A stretch of DNA of 64,000 bases from NCBI RefSeq assembly GCF_900114095.1, contig NZ_FORV01000003.1, positions 248,001 through 312,000 of the forward strand, given 5' to 3'. This document shows positions 8,559 through 17,588 of this stretch, piece after piece. Every line of letters begins with the position of its first letter. Within the stretch, counting starts at the first letter, position 1. The notes beneath the pieces were generated by a model. It was not told the origin of the DNA, searched no databases, and saw only the letters and a program-made list of their open reading frames with translations. This DNA comes from Sphingomonas sp. NFR04 (GTDB lineage Bacteria; Pseudomonadota; Alphaproteobacteria; Sphingomonadales; Sphingomonadaceae). Made by a program: the position numbers and the translations under genes.

Positions 8559-9791
8559 TCAAGGCTCCACCGGGCCGCTGTCGCCGAAGTTCAGCCGGCG
8601 CGTGACGCGATAGTCGAGCACCGCCATCACGAAATAGGCCGCGAACTGCTTCACCCGCGTCCACCAGCCGGTGCGCGCCTTGTACAGCTCGGGGGTGATC
8701 CGCTCGGACTGGGCGATCTCGCCGTCGACATAGCTGCGGACATGCGCGGCGAAGGCCGGATCCTGCACGCGCAGCATCAGCTCGAGGTTGAGGAACATGC
8801 TGCGGATGTCGAAATTGGCCGAGCCGATATGGACGACATCGTCGATCACATAGAGCTTCGTGTGCAGCTTGGTCGGCTGATATTCGTAAATCTGCACCTG
8901 CTTGCGCAGCAGGCCGGCATAGGTGAAGCGCGCCGCCCAGATCGCCGCGGCATGGTCGAGCTTGGACGGCAGCACCAGCCGCACCCGCCCGCGCCGCCCC
9001 GCCTTGTCGAGCCGGCGCAGCATCGCCGGGCTCGGCGCGAAATAGGCGGCGATCAGGTCAAGCGTGTTGGCGCGCTCCATGTCATGCTTCACCACCCGGG
9101 CCCAGGGAGACAGCCGCCGCATCGGCCCGCCGAGCAGCCAGCGGGTCTTCCCCTCGGGCTCGCTCCAGGCTTTCAGGGTGCGCCCGAGCGAGCGCAGCGT
9201 CGCCCGCGGCCGCTTGGCCCAGGCGGCGAGTGCGTCGAAATAGCCGGTCAGCCGCTCGGCCGCCGGCCCCTCGACCAGCAGCCCCATGTCCCGCCACGCC
9301 TGTTCGGCGACGGTGCCGAAATAGCTCGATTCGATGTTGAACCCGCCGACGATCACCCGCGCCTCGTCGGCCAGCGCCAGCTTCTGGTGGTTGCGCAGCA
9401 GATAGCGCCGTCCCCAGCGCGGCACGAATCGGCAGACCTCTACGCCCGCGGCGTGGAGCGGATCGAAGAAATCGTTGCTCTCGGCATGCTCGCTGCCCAG
9501 CCCGTCAACGATAAGATAGACCCGCACGCCGCGCGCCGCCGCGTCGATCAGCGCCTGACGCACCGCCGCACCCGCCTCATCGTCGAGATAGATGTAGTAG
9601 AGCACTCGCAGCGTCCGCTCGGCGCCTGCGATCAGGCTGAGCAGCGCGCGCATCCGCTCCGGCCCCTCGGGCAGCAGCGTCAGGCGGTTGCCGTCGACGG
9701 TGAAGCTGGGCTGGGCGAGCGGCGGCATCGCCGGGGCATGCCCGGTGGCCAGCGCATCGGCAAGCGGTTCGGGGTCGGCATAGGGTGCCAT
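8559..9791 (-). CDS. phospholipase D-family (cardiolipin synthase-like) protein
   Basis: A 410-residue protein with two HKD motifs: N-H-Q-K-L-A-L-A-D in the N-terminal half and LHTKLYVIDD followed by GSANFDIRS in the C-terminal half. Two such motifs form the active site of cardiolipin/phosphatidyl transferases. There is no clear N-terminal membrane hairpin like that of the ClsA type, so it is closer to ClsB/ClsC-like or soluble PLD enzymes. The start at 9791 is chosen because the open frame further upstream runs into the rpoZ promoter and has no family similarity. It is divergent from rpoZ and convergent with the transglutaminase gene. Confidence 0.85.
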   Translation of the reverse strand: MAPYADPEPLADALATGHAPAMPPLAQPSFTVDGNRLTLLPEGPERMRALLSLIAGAERTLRVLYYIYLDDEAGAAVRQALIDAAARGVRVYLIVDGLGSEHAESNDFFDPLHAAGVEVCRFVPRWGRRYLLRNHQKLALADEARVIVGGFNIESSYFGTVAEQAWRDMGLLVEGPAAERLTGYFDALAAWAKRPRATLRSLGRTLKAWSEPEGKTRWLLGGPMRRLSPWARVVKHDMERANTLDLIAAYFAPSPAMLRRLDKAGRRGRVRLVLPSKLDHAAAIWAARFTYAGLLRKQVQIYEYQPTKLHTKLYVIDDVVHIGSANFDIRSMFLNLELMLRVQDPAFAAHVRSYVDGEIAQSERITPELYKARTGWWTRVKQFAAYFVMAVLDYRVTRRLNFGDSGPVEP

Positions 9792-9873
9792 CGCGCGGGA
9801 AGCCTCCGGTGGGTGAACCTGCGTAACGATCGAAGCCGCGTCGCGCTCCCTCGCACCGGTATGGCGGCTTTTC

Positions 9874-9902
9874 TTGACATTTGCGGGCTCGGCCCCTAAC
9901 TG
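9874..9902 (+). promoter_or_regulatory. candidate rpoZ promoter
   Basis: A perfect TTGACA -35 hexamer lies at 9874-9879. Seventeen bases downstream the -10 position reads TAACTG, a weak match, as is common in high-GC alphaproteobacteria. It lies 40 bases before the rpoZ start. Confidence 0.5.
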
Positions 9903-9941
9903 GCCGGTCTTTCCCGGCCCTGACATCTAAGGAAGAACAGG

Positions 9942-10286
9942 ATGGCGCGCGTCACTGTCGAAGATTGCGTCGACAAGATTCCGAACCGGTTCGACCTGGT
10001 ACTGTTCGCGGCCCAGCGCGCGCGGCAGATCTCCGGCGGTGCCGATCTGACGATCGATCGCGATCGCGACAAGAACCCGGTCGTTGCCCTGCGCGAGATC
10101 GCCGAAGAGACCGTGCGTCCCGATCACCTGCAGGAAGCCGTGGTGTCGAGCCTGCAGCGCGTCCGCGTCGACGACGAGGATGCGCCCGACGAGGTTGGCT
10201 CGATCCAGGCCCAGGCCGAGGCGCTCCGCCTCACCGCCGCAGCCCCGCCGCGCAACCAGAATCTGGGCGGCGACTACGAGGGCTGA
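9942..10286 (+). CDS. rpoZ: DNA-directed RNA polymerase omega subunit
   Basis: A 114-residue protein beginning [20 protein letters not shown], the conserved N-terminus of the omega subunit, followed by the [11 protein letters not shown] helix and N-P-V-V-A-L-R-E-I segment. It binds the beta-prime C-terminus and aids RNA polymerase assembly. An acidic/variable tail follows residue 75. AAGGAAGAACAGG supplies the ribosome binding site. Length and sequence are normal. It is a single-gene unit ending in a strong terminator. SpoT often follows rpoZ in related genomes, but not here. Confidence 0.97.
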   Translation: MARVTVEDCVDKIPNRFDLVLFAAQRARQISGGADLTIDRDRDKNPVVALREIAEETVRPDHLQEAVVSSLQRVRVDDEDAPDEVGSIQAQAEALRLTAAAPPRNQNLGGDYEG

Positions 10287-10315
10287 TCGCCTTCGGTCTC
10301 TACCGGAACAGCAAG

Positions 10316-10346
10316 GGGCTGGCGGAAACGCCGGCCCTTTTTGTTT
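10316..10346 (+). terminator. rho-independent terminator of rpoZ
   Basis: A 9-bp stem, GGGCTGGCG / CGCCGGCCC (one G-T pair) with a GAAA loop, is followed by TTTTT at 10338-10342. It lies 30 bases after the rpoZ stop and abuts the end of the convergent DUF4269 gene. Confidence 0.9.
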
Positions 10347-10861
10347 CAGGCGCCGATCCGGGCGCGCAGCCTGGCATCGTCGAGGTGCTCCAGCGTGAGC
10401 AGCGCAGCATAGGGGTCGCCCGCCAGCCCCAGCACCTGCGCGAAGGCGGGCTCGGTCTTGGCGCCGGCATGCCTGCGCGCCATCACCGCCGTGCGCAGCG
10501 ATTCGCCGCCCAGGGCGAGCAGCCGCCGCTCGATGGCGAAATGCCGCCAGCCGAGCTGTTCCGCGACCGGCCGCGCCTGGCCGAACAGCTCGAACAGCCA
10601 GCCGGCACCGTGGAAGCGCGCCACCACGGGGCGGTCGCTGCCCTGCCACTGCCACATCGCGAAGCCGGGCAGGTCGCGATAGGCTTCCCACACCGCCGCG
10701 GCGAAGGCGTGCGGGTCGGGCGTGTGGCAGAGGATGTCGATGTCGCTGTCGGGCAGGTCGAGGCCGAGCGGCGGCGTGCCCGCGACGTGCGGGTCGAAAG
10801 CGGCGAGGTGGGTCAGCACACCGCTTTGTGCGAGTGCTTCGGTGTACGCTGGCCTCGTCAT
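10346..10861 (-). CDS. DUF4269 family protein (nucleotidyltransferase-like)
   Basis: A 171-residue cytoplasmic protein. The segment PPLGLDLPDSDIDILCHT has the G-x-D-x-x-x-S-D-x-D arrangement of nucleotidyltransferase-fold proteins, matching the DUF4269 family, which has no firm biochemical role. The start at 10861 begins MTRPAYTEAL. The frame stays open 25 more codons upstream, but those codons lie in the palindromic repeat and are not expected to be native. It is convergent with rpoZ and downstream of rlmE beyond the repeat. Confidence 0.75.
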   Translation of the reverse strand: MTRPAYTEALAQSGVLTHLAAFDPHVAGTPPLGLDLPDSDIDILCHTPDPHAFAAAVWEAYRDLPGFAMWQWQGSDRPVVARFHGAGWLFELFGQARPVAEQLGWRHFAIERRLLALGGESLRTAVMARRHAGAKTEPAFAQVLGLAGDPYAALLTLEHLDDARLRARIGA

Positions 10862-10875
10862 GGCATTCCTCAACC

Positions 10876-11007
10876 GTATCCTCCCCCGCCAGGGGGAGGT
10901 GTCAGGCGCAGCCTGACGGAGGGGGAGGAAGCACACCGGTCGAGAGGTTCTGGCATCCTCCCCCTCCGTCGCCTACGGCGCCACCTCCCCCTGGCGGGGG
11001 AGGATAC
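10876..11007. repeat. 132-bp palindromic intergenic element, copy 2
   Basis: Same terminal arms (GTATCCTCCCCC / GGGGGAGGATAC) and same length as the copy at 8419-8550, but its core is in the opposite orientation. It lies between two minus-strand genes, so it would be transcribed if rlmE transcription reads through. Confidence 0.9.
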
Positions 11008-11012
11008 GCTAT

Positions 11013-11705
11013 TTACTCGTGTTCGGGGTCGCCGGCGCTCTCCGCCCGCCCCTTGAACCCCTGCGCCACCACATACCATTCCACCGAGCCCTTGCGGCTG
11101 GCGGGCGGCTTGGCGTGCTTCACGGTGGTGAAGGCGCGCTTCATTTCGGCAATCAGCGCCGAATCAGCGCCGCCGGCGAACACCTTAGCGACGAAATCGC
11201 CGCCGGGTGCCAGCGTCTTGATCGCGAAGTCGAACGCGGTCTCGACCAGCGCCATCGTCCGCAGCGCATCGGTCTGCGGATGGCCGACGGTGTTCGCCGC
11301 CATGTCGGACAGGATCAGGTCCGGCGCGCCGCCCAGTTCCTCGAGCAGCCGATCGGGGGCGGCATCGTCCATGAAGTCCATCTGGAGCAAGGTCGCGCCT
11401 TCGATGGGATCGACCGGCAGCAGGTCGATGCCGACCACCGCGGCCTTGGGCAGTACGCGCCGCACCACCTGCGTCCAGCCGCCCGGCGCGACGCCGAGAT
11501 CGACCACGCGCTTGGCGCCCTTGAGGAACCCGAACTTCTCGTCCAGCTCGGTCAGCTTGTAGGCCGCGCGGCTGCGATATCCCTCGGCCTTGGCGCGCCG
11601 GACATAGGGGTCGTTCAGCTGGCGCTCCAGCCAGCGCGTCGATTGCGCCGTACGGCCGCGCGCCGTGCGCACGCGGACATGGCCGCGGCCACCGCCCCTG
11701 CTCAT
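11013..11705 (-). CDS. rlmE: 23S rRNA (uridine-2'-O)-methyltransferase RlmE (FtsJ/RrmJ)
   Basis: A 230-residue SAM-dependent methyltransferase that modifies U2552 (E. coli numbering) of 23S rRNA late in large-subunit assembly. The SAM-binding motif DLGVAPGGW is at about residues 69-77, the catalytic Lys is Lys50 in RAAYKL, and the central catalytic Asp lies in LILSDMAANT. A basic N-terminal tail (MSRGGGRGHVRVR) is normal for alphaproteobacterial members. It lies 18 bases after the Ppx/GppA gene on the same strand; this ppx-rlmE order is common in related genomes. Confidence 0.95.
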   Translation of the reverse strand: MSRGGGRGHVRVRTARGRTAQSTRWLERQLNDPYVRRAKAEGYRSRAAYKLTELDEKFGFLKGAKRVVDLGVAPGGWTQVVRRVLPKAAVVGIDLLPVDPIEGATLLQMDFMDDAAPDRLLEELGGAPDLILSDMAANTVGHPQTDALRTMALVETAFDFAIKTLAPGGDFVAKVFAGGADSALIAEMKRAFTTVKHAKPPASRKGSVEWYVVAQGFKGRAESAGDPEHE

Positions 11706-11723
11706 CGCTACTTCCTCACAACC

Positions 11724-12785
11724 TTATAAGGGCGCGCCGCCGATCAGCCGCCGCAAGATGCCCTCGCGAATGCCGCGATCGGCGATGCCTAGCCGCTCGG
11801 CGGGCCAGATGTCGAGGATCGTCTCCAGGATCGCGCAGCCGGCCGAGACAAGATCGGCGCGCTCGCTGCCGATGCACGGCACCTGGGCGCGCTCCTTGAC
11901 GCTCATCGCTGCGATTCGCGCGCTCACTTCGCGCATCGCCGCACTCGGCACGATCAGCCCGTCCACCGCCGAGCGATCGTACGAGGCGAGCCCGAGATGC
12001 ACGCTGGCGAGCGTCGTCACCGTGCCGCTGGTGCCGAGCAGCCGCGGCGTGCCCTTGGGCGGCCGCAGCCGCGCGACGAACGGCGCGAAGCTCTCCCGCA
12101 CCCGCGCGCGCATGTCGGCATAGGCCGCGGCGCGGGCATCGGCGCTCACCGCCTGGCTCTGCCCGGTCGCCTCGCTGAGCGACACCACGCCCCAGGGCGC
12201 GCTGTGCCAATCGAGGATGCGGGGAATCGGCGCATGCGAATCGACCAGCACCAGCTCGGTCGAGCCGCCGCCGATGTCGAACACCAGGGCGGGTCCATCG
12301 CCGGGCTCGAGCAGCGCGTGGCAGCCGAGCACCGCCAGCCGCGCCTCTTCCTCGGCGGTGATGATGTCCAGCGCGATACCGGTCTCGCGATAGGCGCGCT
12401 CGATGAATTCGGCGCCGTTCTCGGCCTGGCGGCAGGCCTGGGTCGCCACCGAGCGGGCGAGCGCCACGTTGCGGCGCCTGAGCTTGTCCGCGCAGATCCG
12501 CAGCGCCGCGAGCGTGCGCTCGATCGCCGCATCGGACAGGCGGCCGGTCGTCGCCAGCCCCTCGCCCAAGCGAACGATTCGCGAAAACGCATCGATCACC
12601 GCGAAGCCCGAGCCTTGCGGACGCGCGATCAGCAACCGGCAATTATTGGTACCCAGATCCAGCGCCGCATAATGGCGCGCTTCGGGCCAGCGCGGTGCCG
12701 GGCCTTTCGCGGCCGGCGGCGGCGGGGCATTGCGGGCGGCGGAAACGCGCCTCCCGCGGGGCATTCTGGCGGAGCCATCCCCCAT
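11724..12785 (-). CDS. Ppx/GppA-family phosphatase
   Basis: A 353-residue exopolyphosphatase / pppGpp phosphohydrolase-family protein of the actin-like ATPase fold. The phosphate-1 motif ALDLGTNNCRLL (about residues 41-52) and phosphate-2 motif VFDIGGGSTEL (about residues 168-178) are intact. At this length it lacks the C-terminal HD domain found in longer family members, as is typical of the short alphaproteobacterial type. The proline/arginine-rich first 30 residues are poorly conserved, and Met8 is an alternative start. Whether polyphosphate or pppGpp is the substrate cannot be told. Confidence 0.88.
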   Translation of the reverse strand: MGDGSARMPRGRRVSAARNAPPPPAAKGPAPRWPEARHYAALDLGTNNCRLLIARPQGSGFAVIDAFSRIVRLGEGLATTGRLSDAAIERTLAALRICADKLRRRNVALARSVATQACRQAENGAEFIERAYRETGIALDIITAEEEARLAVLGCHALLEPGDGPALVFDIGGGSTELVLVDSHAPIPRILDWHSAPWGVVSLSEATGQSQAVSADARAAAYADMRARVRESFAPFVARLRPPKGTPRLLGTSGTVTTLASVHLGLASYDRSAVDGLIVPSAAMREVSARIAAMSVKERAQVPCIGSERADLVSAGCAILETILDIWPAERLGIADRGIREGILRRLIGGAPL

Positions 12786-12899
12786 ACCATCAACTCACTT
12801 ATCTTCTTCCGTCACCGAACCAAAACGGCCCGGCCGGTGCTTGGATGCGAGGCTAGACGAGCAAAGATGGCAGCGCAAGGCGAGCGCGCGATTGCGGCG

Positions 12900-12928
12900 T
12901 TGACAGGGCCGCTGCATCCCCCTATCTG
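12900..12928 (+). promoter_or_regulatory. promoter of tRNA-Gln
   Basis: A perfect TTGACA at 12900-12905, a 17-base spacer, then TATCTG at 12923-12928. Transcription would start about 9 bases before the tRNA 5' end at 12944. Confidence 0.75.
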
Positions 12929-12943
12929 GCGCGACCTGCCTGG

Positions 12944-13017
12944 TGCCCCGTCGTCTAAAGGTAAGACTACGGACTCTGACTCCGTCAATTGAGGTTCGAA
13001 TCCTCACGGGGCATCCA
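12944..13017 (+). tRNA. tRNA-Gln (anticodon CTG)
   Basis: A 74-base cloverleaf with encoded CCA. The acceptor stem pairs TGCCCCG with CGGGGCA, the anticodon stem ACGGA with TCCGT around the loop CTCTGAC (anticodon CTG, reading CAG), and the T arm is TGAGG-TTCGAAT-CCTCA. The discriminator base is T. Confidence 0.96.
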
Positions 13018-13098
13018 AGCAGCTTCCGACATCGTGATACATGGGCATCCGGGCGGCGCGATCCGCGCTCCGCTGCAGAGAGACGTTCGTGATTCGAA

Positions 13099-14388
13099 TC
13101 AGGCCAGGACAGGCCGCCGCGTCGCGATCCAGCCATAGCCGAACAGCAGCAGCAGCGCGCCGGCGGCGACCAGATAGGGCAGCGCGCCCCAAAACTCGTA
13201 CATCGCCACGCCGATCGACGGACCCAGCACAAAGGCCGCGCCGTTGGTCGAGGTCACCCGCCCCGCCACCGAGCCCTGCGCATGCGGCCCCACCGCGAGC
13301 GAGGCGCCGGCGGTGAAACCGGGCCGGGCGAAGCCCATGCCCAGCGCGATCGTCGCATAGCCGAGCGCGATGCCGTACAGCGATCCCGCCATCGCGGTCA
13401 TGCCGCAGCCGATCGCGCCCAGCGCGGCGCCCGCCAGGATCAGCGCGCGCGGCTTGAGCTCGAGTAGCGGAATCAGTCCCCATTGGACGAGCAGCGAGGC
13501 GCCTGCGCCGATCATCAGCACCAGCCCGGTGGGCTCCAGCGCGGCGGCGGGGGCGAGCGCCAGCCGGTCGATGATCAGGAAGCCGATCGCCTGGCCGGTC
13601 ATCGCCTGCGCATGACCGGTGACCAGCCCCGCGATCATCCAGGGACGCACGCGCGGATCGAAGGTGCGGACATGCTCGACATGCTCGCCCATCGCCGCCG
13701 TCACATTGGCGCCGGTGCCCTGCCCGCCGATCGAAGGATAGCTGGGCGCGGCACCATGCTCGATCGCCCCCGAGGTGGCCGGCAGCAGCCGCAGCACCGC
13801 GACCATCAGCACCAGCCCGACTAGGCTCGCGGCAAAGGCGGGGCCGGACAGGCCGATCAGCGGCCCACCGGGCCAGAGATGGCCCATGACGAGATAGGGG
13901 GCGACCGCCGGCCCCAGGATCGTCCCCAGCCCGAAGGCGGAGGCGAGCAGGGTCAGCGCCTTGGTGCGCTCCTCGCGGCTGGTGCGCGCGGCGACGATCG
14001 CCTGCACCGCCGGCGGCGCCGCCGATCCGAACCCGCCATAGAGCATCCGCCCCACGACGAACGCGGCGAAGGTGGCGAAGGGGCTCAGCACGCCGTTGAT
14101 GCCGAGCGCGAGGCACAGTCCGCACAGGCCCAGCGAGGCGGTGAACCCGGCGATACCGAGCAGCACCATCTTGCGCCGCCCGGCCCGCTCCGAGCGATTC
14201 GCCCAATAGGGCGCGGTGAGCATCCAGAGCAGCGCCGAGACGGAGAACACCGCCGCCACCGCGCTGTCTGCGGCATGCAGCTCGCGGCCGAGCGCGGGGA
14301 GGATAGACTGCAGCGCGGTGTTGCCCGCGGCGATCATCAGCATGACGCCAAACAGCAGCGCGAAATCGCGGTCGATCGCGCGGCTCAT
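13099..14388 (-). CDS. MFS transporter
   Basis: A 429-residue, 12-segment major facilitator. The first transmembrane segment begins FALLFGVMLMIAAGN, and a typical loop 2-3 motif (YWANRSERAGRRK) follows about residue 65. The start at 14388 (MSRAIDRD) overlaps the stop of the upstream monooxygenase gene by four bases (ATGA on the minus strand), which decides it over an in-frame codon 12 bases upstream. It belongs to the drug/metabolite exporter part of the superfamily; the substrate is unknown. Confidence 0.85.
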   Translation of the reverse strand: MSRAIDRDFALLFGVMLMIAAGNTALQSILPALGRELHAADSAVAAVFSVSALLWMLTAPYWANRSERAGRRKMVLLGIAGFTASLGLCGLCLALGINGVLSPFATFAAFVVGRMLYGGFGSAAPPAVQAIVAARTSREERTKALTLLASAFGLGTILGPAVAPYLVMGHLWPGGPLIGLSGPAFAASLVGLVLMVAVLRLLPATSGAIEHGAAPSYPSIGGQGTGANVTAAMGEHVEHVRTFDPRVRPWMIAGLVTGHAQAMTGQAIGFLIIDRLALAPAAALEPTGLVLMIGAGASLLVQWGLIPLLELKPRALILAGAALGAIGCGMTAMAGSLYGIALGYATIALGMGFARPGFTAGASLAVGPHAQGSVAGRVTSTNGAAFVLGPSIGVAMYEFWGALPYLVAAGALLLLFGYGWIATRRPVLA

Positions 14389-14708
14389 GCCCGGCGCCAC
14401 CGATAGCCGCGCTCGACCCGGGTGACGATCACCTCATACCAGTCGTACCAGCGTTCGCGGCCTTGCGCGCGGATCGCGGCATGTTCGGGATGGTCGCGCC
14501 AGGCGATCGCGCTGGCATCATCGGCCCAATAGCTGATGGTGATGCCGACGCCCGCGTCCCCGCGCTGCGATTCGACGCCGCGATAGCCGGGCTGCTGCGC
14601 CGCGAGCACGTCCATGGCGGTTGCCGCCTCGGCATAGCCTGCGTCGTCGTCGGCGGTGCGCTTCGATACGAACAGCACCGCGATCTGGCCGGTACGATCC
14701 TCTCCCAT
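14385..14708 (-). CDS. antibiotic biosynthesis monooxygenase (ABM) domain protein
   Basis: A 107-residue protein with the small dimeric alpha/beta ABM fold pattern: IAVLFVSKRT at the first strand, the QPGYRGVES helix-strand turn and ISYWADDASAIAWRDHPEH near the end. Such proteins oxidise quinols or aromatic compounds without cofactors, or are heme-related, and are often uncharacterised. The ATG at 14708 (MGEDRTGQ) is favoured over an upstream extension that shows no similarity. The coupled MFS gene suggests linked oxidation and export, but this is inference. Confidence 0.8.
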   Translation of the reverse strand: MGEDRTGQIAVLFVSKRTADDDAGYAEAATAMDVLAAQQPGYRGVESQRGDAGVGITISYWADDASAIAWRDHPEHAAIRAQGRERWYDWYEVIVTRVERGYRWRRA

Positions 14709-14772
14709 GGGCGAATCGTAGAGGGGACTCAGCGCTTTGCAATCCGTACGAGCCCTGCGAGAGCATGGCCGG

Positions 14773-15525
14773 ATGATCACCGACTGGCATTTCTACGCGC
14801 TCGCCGTGCCCGCCGTGCTGCTGCTCGGCCTGTCCAAGGGCGGGTTCGCCGGCATGGGGGCGCTGTCGCTGCCGCTGCTGGCGCTGGCGATCGATCCGGT
14901 GCGCGCCGCCGCGATCACGCTGCCGATCCTGATCCTGCAGGATGTGGTGAGCGTCTGGGCGTTCCGCCGCACCGTCGACTGGCGGCTGCTGGCCTGGATG
15001 CTGCCGGGATCGATGACGGGAATCGCGCTCGGCTATGGCTTCGCGGCGAGCGTATCGCCGGTGCTGGTGCTGGCGGCGGTGGGCGCGATCTCGATCCTGT
15101 TCGGCTGCTACCGGCTGTGGGCGAGCGGGCGCTCGACGCCGGCGGTTGCCGCGCGCTGGCCCGAGTGGGTGGGGAGCCTGTTCGGCGTCGCCTCGGGCTT
15201 CACCAGCCAAATCGCCCATGCCGGGCAGCCGCCGTTCCAGCTCTGGGTGCTGCCGCGCGGGCTGCCGCGCGACCGGCTGGTGGGGACCACCGCGCTCTTC
15301 TTCGCCGCGACCAACTGGATCAAGGTGCCGGCCTATTGGGCGCTGGGCCAGTTCACGAATGCGAACCTGCTGACCTCGGCGGCGCTGTTCCCGCTGGCGC
15401 TGGTCTCGACGCTGGCGGGCGTGTGGCTGGTGCGGCGGGTGTCGCCGGAGCGCTTCTACACCGCGATCTACGTGCTGATGATCGCGGTGGGGGGTGCGCT
15501 GGTCTGGGAGGCGGTGGGGAAATAG
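14773..15525 (+). CDS. TauE/SafE (TSUP) family permease
   Basis: A 250-residue membrane protein with about eight segments. The N-terminal G-L-S-K-G-G-F-A-G-M-G motif and its weaker mirror (SQIAHAGQPPFQLW) in the second half are the duplicated signature of the sulfite/anion exporter family. Substrates in the family include sulfite, sulfoacetate and other small anions; the one here is unknown. The start at 14773 begins directly at the first membrane segment. It is divergent from the ABM/MFS operon with a 64-base gap. Confidence 0.85.
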   Translation: MITDWHFYALAVPAVLLLGLSKGGFAGMGALSLPLLALAIDPVRAAAITLPILILQDVVSVWAFRRTVDWRLLAWMLPGSMTGIALGYGFAASVSPVLVLAAVGAISILFGCYRLWASGRSTPAVAARWPEWVGSLFGVASGFTSQIAHAGQPPFQLWVLPRGLPRDRLVGTTALFFAATNWIKVPAYWALGQFTNANLLTSAALFPLALVSTLAGVWLVRRVSPERFYTAIYVLMIAVGGALVWEAVGK

Positions 15526-15702
15526 ATCCTCCCCGGGCGAAGCTCGGGGAGGGAGACCATTCGCGAAAGCGAATGGTGGAGGGGCCGCCGCGGCACGCGG
15601 CGGGATCCTGCGCTGTCACCGGAGCCCCGCACCTGTCGGTGCGGCCCCTCCGCCACGCAGCGATGCCGCGCGGTCCCCCTCCCCTGCGTTGCAGGGGAGG
15701 AT
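15526..15702. repeat. GC-rich palindromic intergenic element, copy 1
   Basis: Bounded by ATCCTCCCC at the left and GGGGAGGAT at the right, with inner hairpins such as ACCATTCGC/GCGAATGGT and CCGCCGCG/CGCGGCGG. A core beginning TGGAGGGGCCGCCGCGGC is shared in the same orientation with the element at 17957-18135. It lies between convergent TauE and prs genes. Confidence 0.8.
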
Positions 15703-15707
15703 TTGTC

Positions 15708-16643
15708 TTAGTCGAACAGGCTCGACACCGAGCTTTCGTCCGCGATGCGGCGGATCGCCTCGGCGATCAGCGGCGCGATAGTCAGGTGGCGGACCTTCTC
15801 GCCGGCGGCGACGATCTCGTGGTTGCCGATCGAATCGGTGATCACCAGCTCGCGCAGCTCCGAGGCCGCCACGCGCGCCATCGCCGCGCCCGAGAGCACG
15901 CCGTGGGTACAATAAGCGACGACATCCTCGGCGCCCGCCGCCTTCAGCGCGGCAGCAGCGTTGCACAGCGTGCCGGCCGAATCGACGATGTCGTCGATCA
16001 GAATGCAGAAGCGGCCCTTCACCTCGCCGATGATGTTCATCACTTCCGATTCGCCGGGACGCTCGCGGCGCTTGTCGACGATCGCCAGCGGCGCATTGTC
16101 CAGTCGCTTGGCGAGCTGGCGCGCACGCACCACGCCGCCGACGTCCGGCGAGACGACCATCCACTGCTTGTCGATGAAGCGCGTCTGGATGTCGGCGGAC
16201 ATCACCGGCGCCGCGAACAGATTGTCCGTCGGGATGTCGAAAAAGCCCTGGATCTGACCGGCATGGAGGTCGACCGAGAGCACGCGGTTGGCGCCCGCGG
16301 TGGTGATCAGGTTGGCGACCAGCTTGGCCGAGATCGGCGTGCGGGGCCCGGGCTTCCGGTCCTGGCGGGCATAGCCGAAATAGGGGAGCACCGCGGTGAT
16401 CCGCTTGGCCGACGCGCGGCGGAGCGCGTCGATCATGATCAGCAGCTCCATCAGATTGTCGTTCGCCGGATAGCTGGTCGACTGGAGCACGAACACGTCC
16501 TCGCCGCGGACATTCTCGAGAATCTCGACGAAGATCTCCTCGTCGGCGAAGCGGCGGACGTTCGCTTGGGTGAGCGGAATCTCCAGATAGTCTGCGATGG
16601 CGCTCGCCAGGGGCAGGTTCGAATTGCCGGCCATGAGTTTCAT
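15708..16643 (-). CDS. prs: ribose-phosphate pyrophosphokinase
   Basis: A 311-residue enzyme that transfers pyrophosphate from ATP to ribose-5-phosphate to make PRPP for nucleotides, His, Trp and NAD. It begins [13 protein letters not shown], has the [21 protein letters not shown]/flexible-loop region, RRERPGESE, and the PRPP-binding loop [12 protein letters not shown]. The start at 16643 has a GGGAGG site 9-15 bases upstream and gives the usual length. It is a single gene, divergent from tonB. Confidence 0.97.
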   Translation of the reverse strand: MKLMAGNSNLPLASAIADYLEIPLTQANVRRFADEEIFVEILENVRGEDVFVLQSTSYPANDNLMELLIMIDALRRASAKRITAVLPYFGYARQDRKPGPRTPISAKLVANLITTAGANRVLSVDLHAGQIQGFFDIPTDNLFAAPVMSADIQTRFIDKQWMVVSPDVGGVVRARQLAKRLDNAPLAIVDKRRERPGESEVMNIIGEVKGRFCILIDDIVDSAGTLCNAAAALKAAGAEDVVAYCTHGVLSGAAMARVAASELRELVITDSIGNHEIVAAGEKVRHLTIAPLIAEAIRRIADESSVSSLFD

Positions 16644-16843
16644 AGATGCGTGGCCTCCCGTGCCGCGTCGCGATGTCCCGATGCCCGCGCCCTTTAGTGC
16701 GACGTTTCCGTGACGCAAAGAGGGCATCGCCGCTTGCGGTGTACCAGCGCTGCACCGTTGGCGCTTTACGACCGTGATGTGACGTTGTACCATTACCTTC
16801 ATCCGGCGTTCAGAGACCGGTGTTGGAGAAGGAGTGCAAGGTG

Positions 16844-17515
16844 ATGCATGCCGATAGCCGCTATCATGCCAGTGCACCGCGTTCGGTCAGCTTCGGGGCC
16901 GCGCTTGCCATAAACGGAGCCATCCTCGCGGGGATGATCTTCGCCGCGCCGAACATCGTGGTGCTCAAGGACCCGCCGGTGGTGATGAAACCGATCGACG
17001 TGCGCGATCGTCCGCCGCCCCCGCCGGAGGACGAGACGAAACCAGTGGAGAAGTTCCAGCCGCACACGTCGACGCCGCCGGTCGCGCCGAAGCCGCTGGT
17101 GGATACCAACAGCACGACGAACATCGAAACCACGACGAAGATCCCCGATACGCTGCCGCCGATCGAGAAGCCGGCCGATCCTGGCCCGATCCGCACGATC
17201 GATCCGCCCACGCCCGTTCCCGCACTGATCGGCGCGACCACCGATCCGCGCTATGCGCAGGATTTCCAGCCCGAATATCCGGCGCAGGAGATGCGCGCGC
17301 AGCGCGACGGCCTGGTCACCCTGCGCGTGCTGATCGGCACCGATGGCCGCGTGAAGGCGGTGGAGCCGGTCAGCGCCACCAGCGATGCCTTCTTCGCCGT
17401 CACCAGGCGCCAGGCGCTCGGCAAATGGCGTTTCCGCCCCGCCAGCCGTGGCGGCGTCGCGGAGGAAAGCTGGAAGACCATGACCGTCCGCTTCCGGATC
17501 GAAGACGCCCGCTGA
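16844..17515 (+). CDS. TonB-family energy transducer
   Basis: A 223-residue protein with one N-terminal membrane anchor (about residues 17-37), a long Pro-rich periplasmic stretch ([12 protein letters not shown] and following) and a C-terminal TonB domain with the [20 protein letters not shown] segment. It couples the proton-driven ExbBD motor to outer-membrane receptors. ATG 16844 is preceded by GGAGAAGGAG. No exbB/exbD lies in the window. A small membrane protein follows 73 bases downstream. Confidence 0.92.
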   Translation: MHADSRYHASAPRSVSFGAALAINGAILAGMIFAAPNIVVLKDPPVVMKPIDVRDRPPPPPEDETKPVEKFQPHTSTPPVAPKPLVDTNSTTNIETTTKIPDTLPPIEKPADPGPIRTIDPPTPVPALIGATTDPRYAQDFQPEYPAQEMRAQRDGLVTLRVLIGTDGRVKAVEPVSATSDAFFAVTRRQALGKWRFRPASRGGVAEESWKTMTVRFRIEDAR

Positions 17516-17588
17516 TCGCCCTCCGATCCCAGCGGCGTGGACGCGGGGGCTGGCCCTGGAGCTCCCGCGTCCCTATCTTCGGCCACCG

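Noticed and set aside
9792..9926. Extra 45 N-terminal residues on the PLD-family protein
   Set aside because: The region contains the rpoZ promoter and has no membrane or family signature.
10862..10936. N-terminal extension of the DUF4269 protein through the repeat
   Set aside because: Those codons are encoded by the palindromic element and precede a normal family start; unlike 21813-22361 there is no native sequence beyond it.
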